This document shows, piece after piece, positions 30,469-38,275 of a DNA stretch of 64,000 nt. The notes beneath the pieces are model-generated. The model did not search any database. It worked only from the letters and a program-made list of their open reading frames with translations, and was not told where the DNA came from. The translations under genes were made by a program, and so were the position numbers. The number at the start of each line of letters is the position of its first letter. Position 1 is the stretch's first letter. Origin of the DNA: a virus. Where the stretch lies: IMG/VR virus record IMGVR_UViG_3300045961_000282, positions 142,258-206,257 of that record; one strand, given 5' to 3'.

Positions 30469-30735
30469 ATGGACACCCCCAACGTCGTCAAAACCGTTGT
30501 CGCCGCCGTCATGGCCGCGGGCGGCGCCTTCCTGCTGGCATGGGAGGACGGCGTGATTGAGCCGTCCGAGTGGAGCACGATCCTGCTGGCGGGCTTCTCT
30601 GTGCTCACGGGCGGCGCCGCGCTAGCCGAACGATCCCGCGCCGAGAACGCCGAGGGCGAGGTGCTGCGCCTACGGATGCGCGAGGTGGCAGACTCGCCCA
30701 TGCCCGAGGACACCGAGACGAAGGAAGCCCAATGA
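30469..30735 (+). CDS. Two-helix membrane protein, holin-like
   Basis: 88 residues. Two transmembrane segments (VVKTVVAAVMAAGGAFLLAW and WSTILLAGFSVLTGGAALAE) are followed by a charged coiled tail (ERSRAENAEGEVLRLRMREV). Size, topology and charged C-terminus fit actinophage holins, but no endolysin is adjacent. TAGCCT 8 nt before ATG suggests leaderless expression. Overlaps the next gene by 4 nt. Confidence 0.75.
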   Translation: MDTPNVVKTVVAAVMAAGGAFLLAWEDGVIEPSEWSTILLAGFSVLTGGAALAERSRAENAEGEVLRLRMREVADSPMPEDTETKEAQ

Positions 30736-31079
30736 CCGACGACACGACGACCACTGAGGCCCCCGAGGCCCCCGCAGGCGACTCCTTCGAGGTGTCCATG
30801 CGCGCCGGAGACGACACGCGCACCGTCGCCTTCGCGGGGCGTGCGCTGTTCCGCGACGTGCGCCTGACGTGGGTGGCCGAGGTGCGTTCCGATGGCATCG
30901 CCATCCACCCGACCTATGACGGCGAGGCCCCCGAGGGCGCCGAGGCGCTGCTCGACGGCATGGCCGACATTCTGGGCCGCACCGTGGCGCAGGCCAACGC
31001 AAGCGCCGCCAACGCCTACCGGGCCGCCATCACCGAGTCGCTGGGCGAACTCACGGTGCAGCGGGCGCTGTTCCTGTGA
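30732..31079 (+). CDS. Hypothetical protein, 115 aa
   Basis: MTDDTTTTEAPEAPAGDSFE, then FAGRALFRDVRLTWVAEVRS and ILGRTVAQANASAANAYRAA. The ATG overlaps the upstream TGA. Part of a three-gene unit with two membrane proteins. Confidence 0.8.
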   Translation: MTDDTTTTEAPEAPAGDSFEVSMRAGDDTRTVAFAGRALFRDVRLTWVAEVRSDGIAIHPTYDGEAPEGAEALLDGMADILGRTVAQANASAANAYRAAITESLGELTVQRALFL

Positions 31080-31162
31080 GCCGCTCCATGCTGCTTGCCA
31101 TGCTGATCGGCGCGCTTCTGGCCGTCACGGTCTCCATCGTGCTGGTGCGCGTCCTCGCGTAA
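31076..31162 (+). CDS. Membrane microprotein, 28 aa
   Basis: MSRSMLLAMLIGALLAVTVS then IVLVRVLA. One transmembrane helix. GTG start overlapping the upstream TGA. The unit 30469-31162 may be a membrane-disruption module. Confidence 0.6.
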   Translation: MSRSMLLAMLIGALLAVTVSIVLVRVLA

Positions 31163-31262
31163 CGCGCGCGCGACCGGCGGCCCTCGAGGGTCCCGAGGAT
31201 TTGGGGATCCCTAAACTCGACGAGTTCGAGGCTTCGTATGGTTCGCGCCGAGTTGTGTCATG
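31158..31262 (+). repeat. Composite intergenic element 5
   Basis: Dispersed 12-mer (31166-31177), CCCTCGAGGG, CTCGACGAGTTCGAGG, CGTATGGTTCG, then GTTGTGTCATGCCCTCG. Confidence 0.75.
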
Positions 31263-31307
31263 CCCTCGATGCACACTGGTGGAACAACAGAACAGCGGGA
31301 CGGTCGA

Positions 31308-31337
31308 TTGGACTTGCATCACCCCATCCCGTAAACT
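31308..31337 (+). promoter_or_regulatory. Promoter
   Basis: TTGGAC, 18-bp spacer, TAAACT, then ACAACAACCACCACAACAGA leader. Confidence 0.75.
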
Positions 31338-31375
31338 AGTTGCTACAACAACCACCACAACAGAAAGGCGCTGAC

Positions 31376-31663
31376 ATGAACGAGCCGACCATCACCGGAG
31401 TCATCTCCGAGGGCACCCTGCGCAACTCCGACCTGATCCCGGCGTTCGCCCGTGTGCTGGCCACACTGGACCCCAACCACCCGAGCGGGCCGGAGTTCGT
31501 GGTCCAGATCGAGAAGATCGCCCGCACGGCGGCGTGGGACTCCGAGGAGGCTGACTTCCTCCTCGCTGACCTGCAGGACGGAATCGCCGAGGCGATGCCC
31601 GAGGGCTGGCACTTCGGTACCCACGAGGGCGACGGGGCGTGCTTCGGGATCTTTCAGGACTGA
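31376..31663 (+). CDS. Small acidic protein, 95 aa
   Basis: MNEPTITGVISEGTLRNSDL, then IEKIARTAAWDSEEADFLLA and EGWHFGTHEGDGACFGIFQD. GAAAGGCGCTGAC before ATG. The ending resembles phage proteins of unknown function. Confidence 0.85.
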   Translation: MNEPTITGVISEGTLRNSDLIPAFARVLATLDPNHPSGPEFVVQIEKIARTAAWDSEEADFLLADLQDGIAEAMPEGWHFGTHEGDGACFGIFQD

Positions 31664-31669
31664 TCCCCA

Positions 31670-31714
31670 CCACAGCGGGCCGATCTGACAAGGGTCGGCC
31701 CGCTGTGGTATGCT
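31670..31714 (+). promoter_or_regulatory. Hairpin-embedded promoter
   Basis: CCACAGCGGGCCGA / TCGGCCCGCTGTGG perfect arms, CTGACA in the loop, TATGCT directly after the 3' arm. Confidence 0.8.
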
Positions 31715-31752
31715 TGATCCACAACAACCACCACTACCGAAAGGAATCACTC

Positions 31753-32013
31753 ATGCAGTTCACTGACACCTACTTCGAGGGGCGCATCGGCACCACGCTC
31801 GTCATCTTCGACTCGATCTACGAGGTCGAGTTCGACATCTCCACGGGTGACGTGGAAGGCCTGCGCTTGCAGGGGGAGTCCGTCGACTTCGACCACGCCC
31901 TGCTCGCCATCCTGTCCGAGACGGTCGACTTCGAGCGGATCGGCGACCGGCTGATCGACGCACTGGAAGCAGCCAAGGCCGATATCGAGGCCGCGCTCAA
32001 CGAGGGCGACTGA
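31753..32013 (+). CDS. Small acidic protein, 86 aa
   Basis: MQFTDTYFEGRIGTTLVIFD, then SIYEVEFDISTGDVEGLRLQ and IDALEAAKADIEAALNEGD. GAAAGGAATCACTC before ATG. Beta-rich start and helical end. Confidence 0.85.
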   Translation: MQFTDTYFEGRIGTTLVIFDSIYEVEFDISTGDVEGLRLQGESVDFDHALLAILSETVDFERIGDRLIDALEAAKADIEAALNEGD

Positions 32014-32015
32014 CC

Positions 32016-32378
32016 ATGCTCAACACTCCGAGCGACCGCGCCATCGCGGCCAACGCGATGCTGCACTGCGCCCTGTGGTCATCCACGGACGAGGACAGTG
32101 AGCCGCTGGATGCGTCCTACGACCCGCGCGACATCGCGCCCGCCACGGTGGCGGCGCTGACGGGCGACCTGTTCGACTTCATCGACGCCGAGATTGCCGA
32201 CCTGATCGACCTTGACGCCAGTCAGGTCGGCCATGACTTCTGGCTCACGCGGAACCACCACGGAGCCGGATTCTGGGACCGTGGACTGGGCGAGGTCGGC
32301 AAGCGCCTGACCACGGCCGCGCAGGCGTTCGGCGAGGTCACCCTCTACATCGGCGACGACGGCTGGATCTACGCCTGA
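32016..32378 (+). CDS. Conserved-type phage protein, 120 aa
   Basis: Contains QVGHDFWLTRNHHGAGFWDR, GLGEVGKRLTTAAQAFGEV and TLYIGDDGWIYA, a segment I associate with a widespread phage protein family of unknown function. The start lies 3 nt after the previous stop, so translation is coupled. The His/Trp-rich core looks like a binding or catalytic site. Confidence 0.85.
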   Translation: MLNTPSDRAIAANAMLHCALWSSTDEDSEPLDASYDPRDIAPATVAALTGDLFDFIDAEIADLIDLDASQVGHDFWLTRNHHGAGFWDRGLGEVGKRLTTAAQAFGEVTLYIGDDGWIYA

Positions 32379-32383
32379 CTTGA

Positions 32384-32413
32384 CGAAACTCGGGCTGACA
32401 AGGTAAGGTTGTA
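32384..32413 (+). promoter_or_regulatory. Promoter
   Basis: TTGACG, about 18-bp spacer, TAAGGT, then ACCAACACCACAACGACGAA leader. Confidence 0.75.
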
Positions 32414-32443
32414 CCAACACCACAACGACGAAAGGAAACAACA

Positions 32444-32776
32444 GTGATTCTTCCCGAGATCAACAAGAGGCGCCGCGGCCATCGGTTCTACCCGATCTGG
32501 ACCGACGAGGTGCCCGCCCTACGCAGCACCGAGGGTCAGGATGACCCGATGGTCCGCGCCCACTACTTCGTGGGCTCGTGGGACTGGTACGTCGTCGAGT
32601 GGGACCCCGAGACGGGCGAGGCGTTCGGCTTCGTCAAGGGCCTCGATGAGGAACTGGGCTACTTCTCGCTGGTCGAGATGGAGGCCACCCTCGCCCGCGG
32701 CCTGTTCCCCATCGAGCGTGACCTCTACTGGGACCCGGTGCCGCTGAGCACCATCACCCGAACGGTGCGTGCCTGA
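32444..32776 (+). CDS. DUF2958-like protein
   Basis: 110 residues. DPMVRAHYFVGSWDWYVVEW, GEAFGFVKGLDEELGYFSLV and PIERDLYWDPVPLSTI match the DUF2958 pattern (AHYFxGxxDWYxxE, ELGYFSL, ERDxxWxPxxL), found on plasmids and phages, often beside DNA-processing genes. GTG start after GAAAGGAAACAACA. Confidence 0.85.
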   Translation: MILPEINKRRRGHRFYPIWTDEVPALRSTEGQDDPMVRAHYFVGSWDWYVVEWDPETGEAFGFVKGLDEELGYFSLVEMEATLARGLFPIERDLYWDPVPLSTITRTVRA

Positions 32777-32784
32777 CCCCACGC

Positions 32785-32828
32785 GCAAAGGCCCCCCGCA
32801 TCCGACATGGGATGCGGGGGGCCTTTGC
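32785..32828. terminator. Bidirectional terminator
   Basis: GCAAAGGCCCCCCGCATCC / GGATGCGGGGGGCCTTTGC between convergent genes. Confidence 0.85.
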
Positions 32829-32833
32829 CGTGC

Positions 32834-33001
32834 CTAACCCTTGGGCAGGATGCGGGTCATCTTCGTGCCGCACGCCGGACAGGTCCCCTTGGCCAAGCGA
32901 GTGGTCCGGTTGCCCTTCACCGACAACTCGATGGCACCCGTGAACTCCCGCTTCGCCTTGCACTTCACGCAGTAGGCCTCGCCTGTGTAGGTGTCGCTCA
33001 T
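32834..33001 (-). CDS. DUF5679-like zinc ribbon, 55 aa
   Basis: MSDTYTGEAYCVKCKAKREF, KGNRTTRLAKGTCPACGTKM, TRILPKG. AYCVKCKxKRE ... CPxCGTKMxRI is the DUF5679 pattern. GAAGGAGATGCTG fixes the start. Confidence 0.9.
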   Translation of the reverse strand: MSDTYTGEAYCVKCKAKREFTGAIELSVKGNRTTRLAKGTCPACGTKMTRILPKG

Positions 33002-33027
33002 CAGCATCTCCTTCGTGTGTGCGTGCA

Positions 33028-33062
33028 CACTACACGCGCGCGCGACCGGCTCGAGCCGCCGC
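33028..33062 (+). repeat. Composite intergenic element, partial (12-mer and CTCGAG)
   Basis: Dispersed 12-mer (33038-33049) followed directly by CTCGAG; no CGTATGGTTCG follows. Confidence 0.65.
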
Positions 33063-33083
33063 CGGAGCCTCACCAGACCTCGA

Positions 33084-33114
33084 TTGGGTGGGTGTCCTAG
33101 CGGCGTGCTATGCT
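33084..33114 (+). promoter_or_regulatory. Promoter
   Basis: TTGGGT, 19-bp spacer, TATGCT, then CAACAACCACCAACACAACC leader. Confidence 0.65.
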
Positions 33115-33156
33115 TTGCAGGCAACAACCACCAACACAACCTGAAAGGAGAACAAC

Positions 33157-33348
33157 ATGACTCGACTTCCCGCAGGAGGAGAAACTCCCGCAGAGCGCAT
33201 CGCCGTCCTTGAGGAGTTCATGGCGCTGGAGGAGCAGATTGCTCCCGCCGCGGACCCTGCCGCTCGCATGGAGGCGCTGCTGCTACTCGATGCCATGTCC
33301 GGGGGACTACCCCGGCACCCCAATGCCGCTGGCCCCCTGAACGTCTGA
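33157..33348 (+). CDS. Small acidic protein, 63 aa
   Basis: MTRLPAGGETPAERIAVLEE then FMALEEQIAPAADPAARMEA. Acidic helices, own promoter, AAAGGAG ribosome site. It directly precedes the restriction-modification gene but has its own terminator-like hairpin. Confidence 0.8.
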   Translation: MTRLPAGGETPAERIAVLEEFMALEEQIAPAADPAARMEALLLLDAMSGGLPRHPNAAGPLNV

Positions 33349-33350
33349 GA

Positions 33351-33396
33351 GCACGACGCAGCGGATTTGCAAGATTTCGCTGCGTCGTGCTAGTGT
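33351..33396 (+). promoter_or_regulatory. Hairpin-embedded promoter
   Basis: GCACGACGCAGCG / CGCTGCGTCGTGC perfect 13-bp arms, TTGCAA in the loop, TAGTGT directly after the 3' arm. Confidence 0.8.
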
Positions 33397-33446
33397 TATT
33401 CCATAACCACCTAGCAACACCACCACCACCTGAAAGGATCACCACC

Positions 33447-35969
33447 ATGACCACTGCTGCTGACCGCGCCAAGGCGCTCGCCGCGAAGTACGCCGCCACC
33501 ACGAGTGAGCGCCAGCATGACCAGAACTTCATCCGCGACTTCGTGGGCGTGTTCACCGACCGCGACCCCGCGGACATCTTCCGGTTCCAGTACCCCGTCG
33601 AGACCCCGCGCGGCACGACTGGCGCGATCGACGCCCTGTGGGAGAGCCACATCCTGTTCGAGATGAAGTCGGCGGGCAAGGACCTGCACGCAACCCTCAA
33701 GGATCAGGTGCGCCCCTACGTCGCCCATCTGGCCCCGGCGAAGCACCCGCAGATGTACATCATCAGCGACTTCCAGAACTTCCTCGTCGTGGACCCCGAC
33801 GGCACCAAGCACGAGTTCCCACTGGCGGACCTGCACGCCCACGTGTCCCTGTTCACCCCGATCTTCGACGGCCTCCCGGCCTACCTGCGCAGCCACGGCA
33901 CCGTGAACGAGCAGGCGGCATCGCTGCTGAGCGCGGTCCTCAAGGGCCTGCGGAAGAACGGCTACTCCGAGACGGACCTGCCCGCGCTGGCCACCCGGTT
34001 GCTGTTCGCCCTGTACGCCGACGACAACTACGTCTGGAAGAACGGCACGTTCCACGGCGACGTGCTGGGCACCCCGGCTGACGGGGCCACCCTTGGCCGT
34101 GTGATCGACGGCATCTTCCGACTGCTCGACAGCCCGAACGCCGACGCAACAGACTACTGCTACATCAACGGCAGCATGTTCGCCGGGGACATCGCGGTGC
34201 CCGTGTTCGACGCGGATACCCGTGAGGCGCTGCTGGAGGCCTGCGAGTACGACTGGCGCGGCTTGGACCCGATGATCTTCGGGACGATCTACCAGTCAGC
34301 GATGGACGCCGACGAGCGCCACGCGGAGGGCGCGCACTACACCCACGAGCAGGACATCCTCGACGTGCTGGGTCCGGCGTTCCTCGACAACCTGAAGGCG
34401 CAGTATGCCGCCGCACAGGGGAGCGCGACCAAGTTGCGCAACTTCCTCAAGCGCCTGTCGGAGATCGAGGTCCTCGACCCGTCGTGTGGATCGGGCAACT
34501 TCCTCATGGTGGCCTACCGCGAGTTGCGCGCGCTGGAGACCGCCGCGTCGCTCGACCTCGCGGCGGGCGGCGCCAAGACGATCCCGGCGCAGCGCGTGTC
34601 ACTGGCGCAGTTCCACGGCATCGAGTACAACGCCCTGTCGGCATCGGTGGCCCGCACGAGCCTGTGGCTCACGCTGCACGCCGCCGATCAGCGGCACACC
34701 GAGGCAATGGGCGAGTTGATGTGGGACACGTTCCCGCTCAAGGACGTGGCCGACATCCGGCACGCGAACGCGGTCACGACCGACTGGAACGCCGAGTTCC
34801 CGAACCTGACGGCCATCGTCGGCAACCCGCCGTACATCAGCGCGAAGAAGGAGCGCGACGGCGGACAGAATGCCCAGCAGGTCGCGGAACGCAAGGCGCT
34901 GGGCATCAAGGGCGGGATGATGGACTACGCCCACATCTGGATGGTCAAGTCTGCGCAGTACATCGCCGAGTTCCCCGATACCCGGTCAGGTCTCGTGGTG
35001 ACGGATTCCGTCGCACAGGGCACGCAGGCATCGGGCCTGTGGTCACACCCGGCCATGCAGGACGTGTACCCGATCTTCGGGCGGCAGTCCTACGTCTGGC
35101 CCGGCGATGCATCGGTGCGCGTGGTGAACTACGGCCTTGGCTCCAAGCCTGAGGCAGTCGAGTTGCGCGCCGAGGATCGCAGCATGATCCCGGCTGCCTA
35201 CCTGACCCCCTACCTCACGCCGACCGACATCCCCTCGCGGGCCACGGCCAACGTGTCGCGCACGGCCCCGGCGTGGATGGTGAACCTGAAGAACGGTACT
35301 TCGTATGCCGACTTCGGCCACTACGCCAAGTTGGGCGACGACCTCGCGGTCATCCAGCGCGACCATCCCGAGATGCTGGTGAACAAGGTGTCATCCTCGA
35401 ACCTGCTGTCAGGCAAGGATGATCCGGTGCTGTGGTTCGGAAACCGAACCTCGAAGGCTGTGGCTCACAAGGCCATCGCGCCACGGCGCGAGGCTGTGCG
35501 GATCAAGCGTGGCGCCGGGCACCCGAAGGGACCGGAGTGGGTTCCGTCGTCCGTGGTCACCGGGACGTTCATGGTGGTGCCCGCGACGTTCAGCAAGAGT
35601 TACGAGCGCACGCCCGTCGTGATCCTGTCGGGCACGAACTACATGACCCAGAAGGTCTACTACGCCCCGGTGGATTGGTTCATGGCCGGGCTGGTCATGT
35701 CCAAGCGCGCGATGGACGCCCAGATCGCAGGCGGCAGCAAGATGGGCAAGGGCGGCGACGTTCAGTACGGCACCGGCTACCTGTACGGGATGCCTGCCCC
35801 GACCAACGACACCCCCGAGTTGCGGGCCAAGATCGCGGCCAAGGCACAGGAGTGCATCGCCGCCCGGCCCGGCCCGGCAGCCGAGTGCATGAAGGTCACC
35901 AACATGCCCGAGTCGCTGGCGAAGTTGCACCGCGAGTTGGACGCGCTGGTCGATGAGTGGTGGGGCTGA
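33447..35969 (+). CDS. Type IIG/IIL (MmeI-like) restriction-modification enzyme
   Basis: 840 residues. An N-terminal PD-(D/E)xK nuclease has GAIDALWESHILFEMKSAGK (Asp and ExK). A helical spacer leads to an N6-adenine methyltransferase with motif I LDPSCGSGNFLMVAYRELR and motif IV VGNPPYISAKKE; the rest (about 560-840) is the target-recognition region. One chain both cuts and methylates in this family. No separate specificity or methylase gene is nearby, so it is self-contained. It may destroy competing DNA or mark phage DNA. Ribosome site GAAAGGATC. Confidence 0.92.
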   Translation: MTTAADRAKALAAKYAATTSERQHDQNFIRDFVGVFTDRDPADIFRFQYPVETPRGTTGAIDALWESHILFEMKSAGKDLHATLKDQVRPYVAHLAPAKHPQMYIISDFQNFLVVDPDGTKHEFPLADLHAHVSLFTPIFDGLPAYLRSHGTVNEQAASLLSAVLKGLRKNGYSETDLPALATRLLFALYADDNYVWKNGTFHGDVLGTPADGATLGRVIDGIFRLLDSPNADATDYCYINGSMFAGDIAVPVFDADTREALLEACEYDWRGLDPMIFGTIYQSAMDADERHAEGAHYTHEQDILDVLGPAFLDNLKAQYAAAQGSATKLRNFLKRLSEIEVLDPSCGSGNFLMVAYRELRALETAASLDLAAGGAKTIPAQRVSLAQFHGIEYNALSASVARTSLWLTLHAADQRHTEAMGELMWDTFPLKDVADIRHANAVTTDWNAEFPNLTAIVGNPPYISAKKERDGGQNAQQVAERKALGIKGGMMDYAHIWMVKSAQYIAEFPDTRSGLVVTDSVAQGTQASGLWSHPAMQDVYPIFGRQSYVWPGDASVRVVNYGLGSKPEAVELRAEDRSMIPAAYLTPYLTPTDIPSRATANVSRTAPAWMVNLKNGTSYADFGHYAKLGDDLAVIQRDHPEMLVNKVSSSNLLSGKDDPVLWFGNRTSKAVAHKAIAPRREAVRIKRGAGHPKGPEWVPSSVVTGTFMVVPATFSKSYERTPVVILSGTNYMTQKVYYAPVDWFMAGLVMSKRAMDAQIAGGSKMGKGGDVQYGTGYLYGMPAPTNDTPELRAKIAAKAQECIAARPGPAAECMKVTNMPESLAKLHRELDALVDEWWG

Positions 35970-35986
35970 CCTACCCCACGCCCCCG

Positions 35987-36022
35987 AAACCCCCCGGTTC
36001 CCCTGTGGAGCCGGGGGGTTTT
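35987..36022 (+). terminator. Terminator
   Basis: AAACCCCCCGGTTCC / GGAGCCGGGGGGTTT followed by TTGCG. Confidence 0.85.
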
Positions 36023-36024
36023 GC

Positions 36025-36145
36025 GTGCTCGCCTCACGCGTACGCGCGCGCGACCGGCAACCCTCGAGCGTTGATCGAGACTCCTCGAGACTCCTCCGGG
36101 AGGCCGTATGGTTCGCCGCCGGTGTTTGTGTCAGACCCCTGCCGC
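36025..36145 (+). repeat. Composite intergenic element 6
   Basis: CTCACGCGTAC lead-in, dispersed 12-mer (36046-36057), CCCTCGAG, a second CTCGAG, CCGTATGGTTCG, then TTTGTGTCAGACCCC. Confidence 0.8.
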
Positions 36146-36167
36146 ACACTGCCTGCACCAAACAGGA

Positions 36168-36198
36168 TTTGGCGCAGGCAGGAAACTGCTGCTATGCT
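36168..36198 (+). promoter_or_regulatory. Promoter
   Basis: TTGGCG, 19-bp spacer, TATGCT, then CACAACAGCACGACCACCAC leader. Confidence 0.65.
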
Positions 36199-36240
36199 TG
36201 ACCCACAACAGCACGACCACCACTACCGAAAGGACACACC

Positions 36241-36636
36241 ATGACCACACATGCCGTTGCCCTCCCCGATGCGACCCTCGACCGGATCGCCGACGACCGC
36301 TCGATTGCCTACCGCTGGGAGCGCCCCGACGTTGACGTGCCCGACAAGATGGACGACCACGGCGTCCGGTACGCGGAGTTGTACGTCTACCACTCCAAGC
36401 ACAGCAAGGAGTACGTCGCGATGCTGCACATCATCGACGTGTTCCCGGGGTGGATCCAGTCGCACATCTCCCCGCGCCACGGCATCACGATCCTCAAGCG
36501 CCCCGTTGCGCGTCACAGCGCCAAGGCGCTGCAGCAGCACGCCAACGAGGCCATGCAGGTGATGATCGACCACATGGACGACAGCCGCGTGGCGACCCTG
36601 TTCAGCGGCCACCCGCTGCCGGACTCCCGCGCCTGA
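36241..36636 (+). CDS. Hypothetical protein, 131 aa
   Basis: MTTHAVALPDATLDRIADDR, then VRYAELYVYHSKHSKEYVAM, VFPGWIQSHISPRHGITILK and QHANEAMQVMIDHMDDSRVA. His-rich alpha/beta protein. GAAAGGACACACC before ATG. Confidence 0.85.
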   Translation: MTTHAVALPDATLDRIADDRSIAYRWERPDVDVPDKMDDHGVRYAELYVYHSKHSKEYVAMLHIIDVFPGWIQSHISPRHGITILKRPVARHSAKALQQHANEAMQVMIDHMDDSRVATLFSGHPLPDSRA

Positions 36637-36641
36637 TCCCA

Positions 36642-36686
36642 CCACGGAGGGCCGATTCGACAAGGGTCGGCTCCCCGTGGTAAGGT
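36642..36686 (+). promoter_or_regulatory. Hairpin-embedded promoter
   Basis: CCACGGAGGGCCGA / TCGGCTCCCCGTGG (one mismatch, one G-U), TCGACA in the loop, TAAGGT directly after the 3' arm. Confidence 0.75.
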
Positions 36687-36720
36687 TCTACCAACACCAC
36701 AACGACGAAAGGACACCGAC

Positions 36721-37047
36721 ATGAGCACGACGATCATCACGTTCGGCCCCGACCAGCGCCCCGAGCCCGGCGCCTACTTCGTGATTCGCGGCTGCGACCA
36801 CGAGGCCGCCCGTGCCATCGCGTTCGCCCTGTTCGGCCCCGAGTTCTGCACGTCCTACGACGGCGACTCCGAGCGCGGGGCGAACATCCTCGACAACCCC
36901 GAGCGCACCATGATCGGCGGCGTCGAGGTTCACCTGCCCCCGACCGGCGACCTGCCCGGCGAGTCCTCGCCGCTCATCGACGCCATGCGCCGCGGCGAGG
37001 CCCTGTTCATCGACGAGGCTGTCCTGACTGACGGGGACGACCAGTGA
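36721..37047 (+). CDS. Hypothetical acidic protein, 108 aa
   Basis: MSTTIITFGPDQRPEPGAYF, then RGCDHEAARAIAFALFGPEF and GGVEVHLPPTGDLPGESSPL. GAAAGGACACCGAC before ATG. Coupled to the next gene through GTGA. Confidence 0.85.
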   Translation: MSTTIITFGPDQRPEPGAYFVIRGCDHEAARAIAFALFGPEFCTSYDGDSERGANILDNPERTMIGGVEVHLPPTGDLPGESSPLIDAMRRGEALFIDEAVLTDGDDQ

Positions 37048-37610
37048 CCCGCCGCCTGAGCGAGTTCGCCAGCAACGGCGCCAACCGCTCGTGGAAGGTC
37101 GAGGACGACGGGCGGACCACGACGGTCACCCTGTGGACCATCGCGCTGCACGAGCCGACGTGTCGGTTCGCCAAGACCAACAGCCGCGGCGGGCCGTATC
37201 AGGTCCACGACTACCTGCCCAACTACGGGCAGGACAACCTGAACTGGCTCAAGGTGCGCGGCGTGGACGGCCCGGCAGCCAGCGACCGCACCGTCGCGTG
37301 GACCGGCTGCAAGGTGTGCGGCACCGCCTCCATTCCCCGCGCTGAGTGGGGGGCGATGGTCGACGTCATGCGCGACGAGTGGGCCGAGGCCGACCGCCGC
37401 GAGCGGCTCGAGTACGCGGCCAAGCGAGCCGTCGAGGATGCCCGCGACGCCCGCAACCGCTACATCGCTGAGGCCGAGGCCGATGCCTACGACGCGGAGT
37501 TCCGCGACACAGTGGAGGCCCGCATGGCCGTGGTCCGTGCTGCCGCCCGCGCCAAGTGGGAGGCCGACAACGCCGAACTGGCGATGCTGCTGGGGGGCGA
37601 CCATGCGTGA
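37044..37610 (+). CDS. Hypothetical protein with coiled-coil tail, 188 aa
   Basis: GTG start in the upstream stop. Beta-rich front with HEPTCRFAKTNSRGGPYQVH and WTGCKVCGTASIPRAEWGAM, then a long charged helix (EWAEADRRERLEYAAKRAVE, RAAARAKWEADNAELAMLLG). The C-x2-C pair may bind zinc. Confidence 0.85.
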   Translation: MTRRLSEFASNGANRSWKVEDDGRTTTVTLWTIALHEPTCRFAKTNSRGGPYQVHDYLPNYGQDNLNWLKVRGVDGPAASDRTVAWTGCKVCGTASIPRAEWGAMVDVMRDEWAEADRRERLEYAAKRAVEDARDARNRYIAEAEADAYDAEFRDTVEARMAVVRAAARAKWEADNAELAMLLGGDHA

Positions 37611-37803
37611 GCGCCCCGGCCCGTCGTGGCCGTCGTTCTCCTTCGGCCTGCTGGTGCTGGTCGCCCTGCTCGTCACGGCGATGTACCGCGCTGAGCAGCG
37701 GCACCTGACCGAGACCCGCGACATGTGTCTGGCCGCAGCGGACACCGAGTACCAGAAGGACTCGTGCATCCGCGAGTACGAGATCAACTCCGGCTGGTTC
37801 TGA
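37603..37803 (+). CDS. Small membrane protein, 66 aa
   Basis: MRERPGPSWPSFSFGLLVLV then ALLVTAMYRAEQRHLTETRD and DMCLAAADTEYQKDSCIREY. One transmembrane helix followed by an extracytoplasmic segment with two Cys. Overlaps the upstream gene by 8 nt. Confidence 0.8.
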   Translation: MRERPGPSWPSFSFGLLVLVALLVTAMYRAEQRHLTETRDMCLAAADTEYQKDSCIREYEINSGWF

Positions 37804-37817
37804 GTCCCGACGGGGAT

Positions 37818-37847
37818 TTGACAGAACCGACGGGGAGCGCATATGCT
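37818..37847 (+). promoter_or_regulatory. Promoter of the tRNA unit
   Basis: TTGACA, 18-bp spacer, TATGCT, with CCGACGGGGA as a direct repeat on both sides of the -35 box. Confidence 0.75.
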
Positions 37848-37861
37848 TTTACTAGAAGCGG

Positions 37862-37933
37862 ATCCGAGAGCGCAGGTTGAGCCGGACGGTCTCCAAAACC
37901 GTCTTCGTGAGAGTTCGAATCTCTCCTCGGGTG
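37862..37933 (+). tRNA. tRNA-Trp (CCA)
   Basis: Acceptor ATCCGAG/CTCGGGT (one U-G), anticodon stem ACGGT/ACCGT with loop CTCCAAA giving anticodon CCA, T arm GAGAG-TTCGAAT-CTCTC. The D arm (GCGCAGGTTGAGC) is short and imperfect. No CCA end is encoded. Confidence 0.85.
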
Positions 37934-38068
37934 CTGGCGCGAGTCAGGCGCGGAATCGGCAGCGAATGAGTCTGCAACGGCGCTGAAAGCCGAGAAAAGG
38001 GTCCCCTCGACCGCAGACCGGGGGGACCTGCCTGACACCACCATCACCATCACGACGAAAGGAGCGAC
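37934..38068 (+). other. tRNA trailer, terminator and leader
   Basis: GC-rich trailer with the perfect GGTCCCC/GGGGACC hairpin at 38000-38028, then CACCACCATCACCATCACGA and AAAGGAG leading into the next gene. The first 60 nt may fold but are not a second tRNA. Confidence 0.5.
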
Positions 38069-38272
38069 ATGATGAAGGTCACGCACGGGATCCCCGTGCT
38101 CAACGGCAGGATCGAACTGAGCATCGACGAGTTCGACGGCACGCCGATCATCAAGATCCGCAGCGATGAGGACTGCTGCGACGACCAGACCATCCTGCAC
38201 CTGAACGACAGTCAGGCTCGAATCCTGCTGGCGAGCCTGCGGATGGCGCTGCGCGACCTGAAGGAGGGCTGA
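38069..38272 (+). CDS. Small acidic protein, 67 aa
   Basis: MMKVTHGIPVLNGRIELSID, then IKIRSDEDCCDDQTILHLND and SQARILLASLRMALRDL. AAAGGAGCGAC before ATG (a second ATG follows directly). Beta strand then helix. Probably read from the tRNA promoter. Confidence 0.8.
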   Translation: MMKVTHGIPVLNGRIELSIDEFDGTPIIKIRSDEDCCDDQTILHLNDSQARILLASLRMALRDLKEG

Positions 38273-38275
38273 GCA

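Noticed and set aside
37934-38000. Second tRNA directly after tRNA-Trp
   Set aside because: GC-rich and foldable, but no T arm or anticodon arm of correct geometry.
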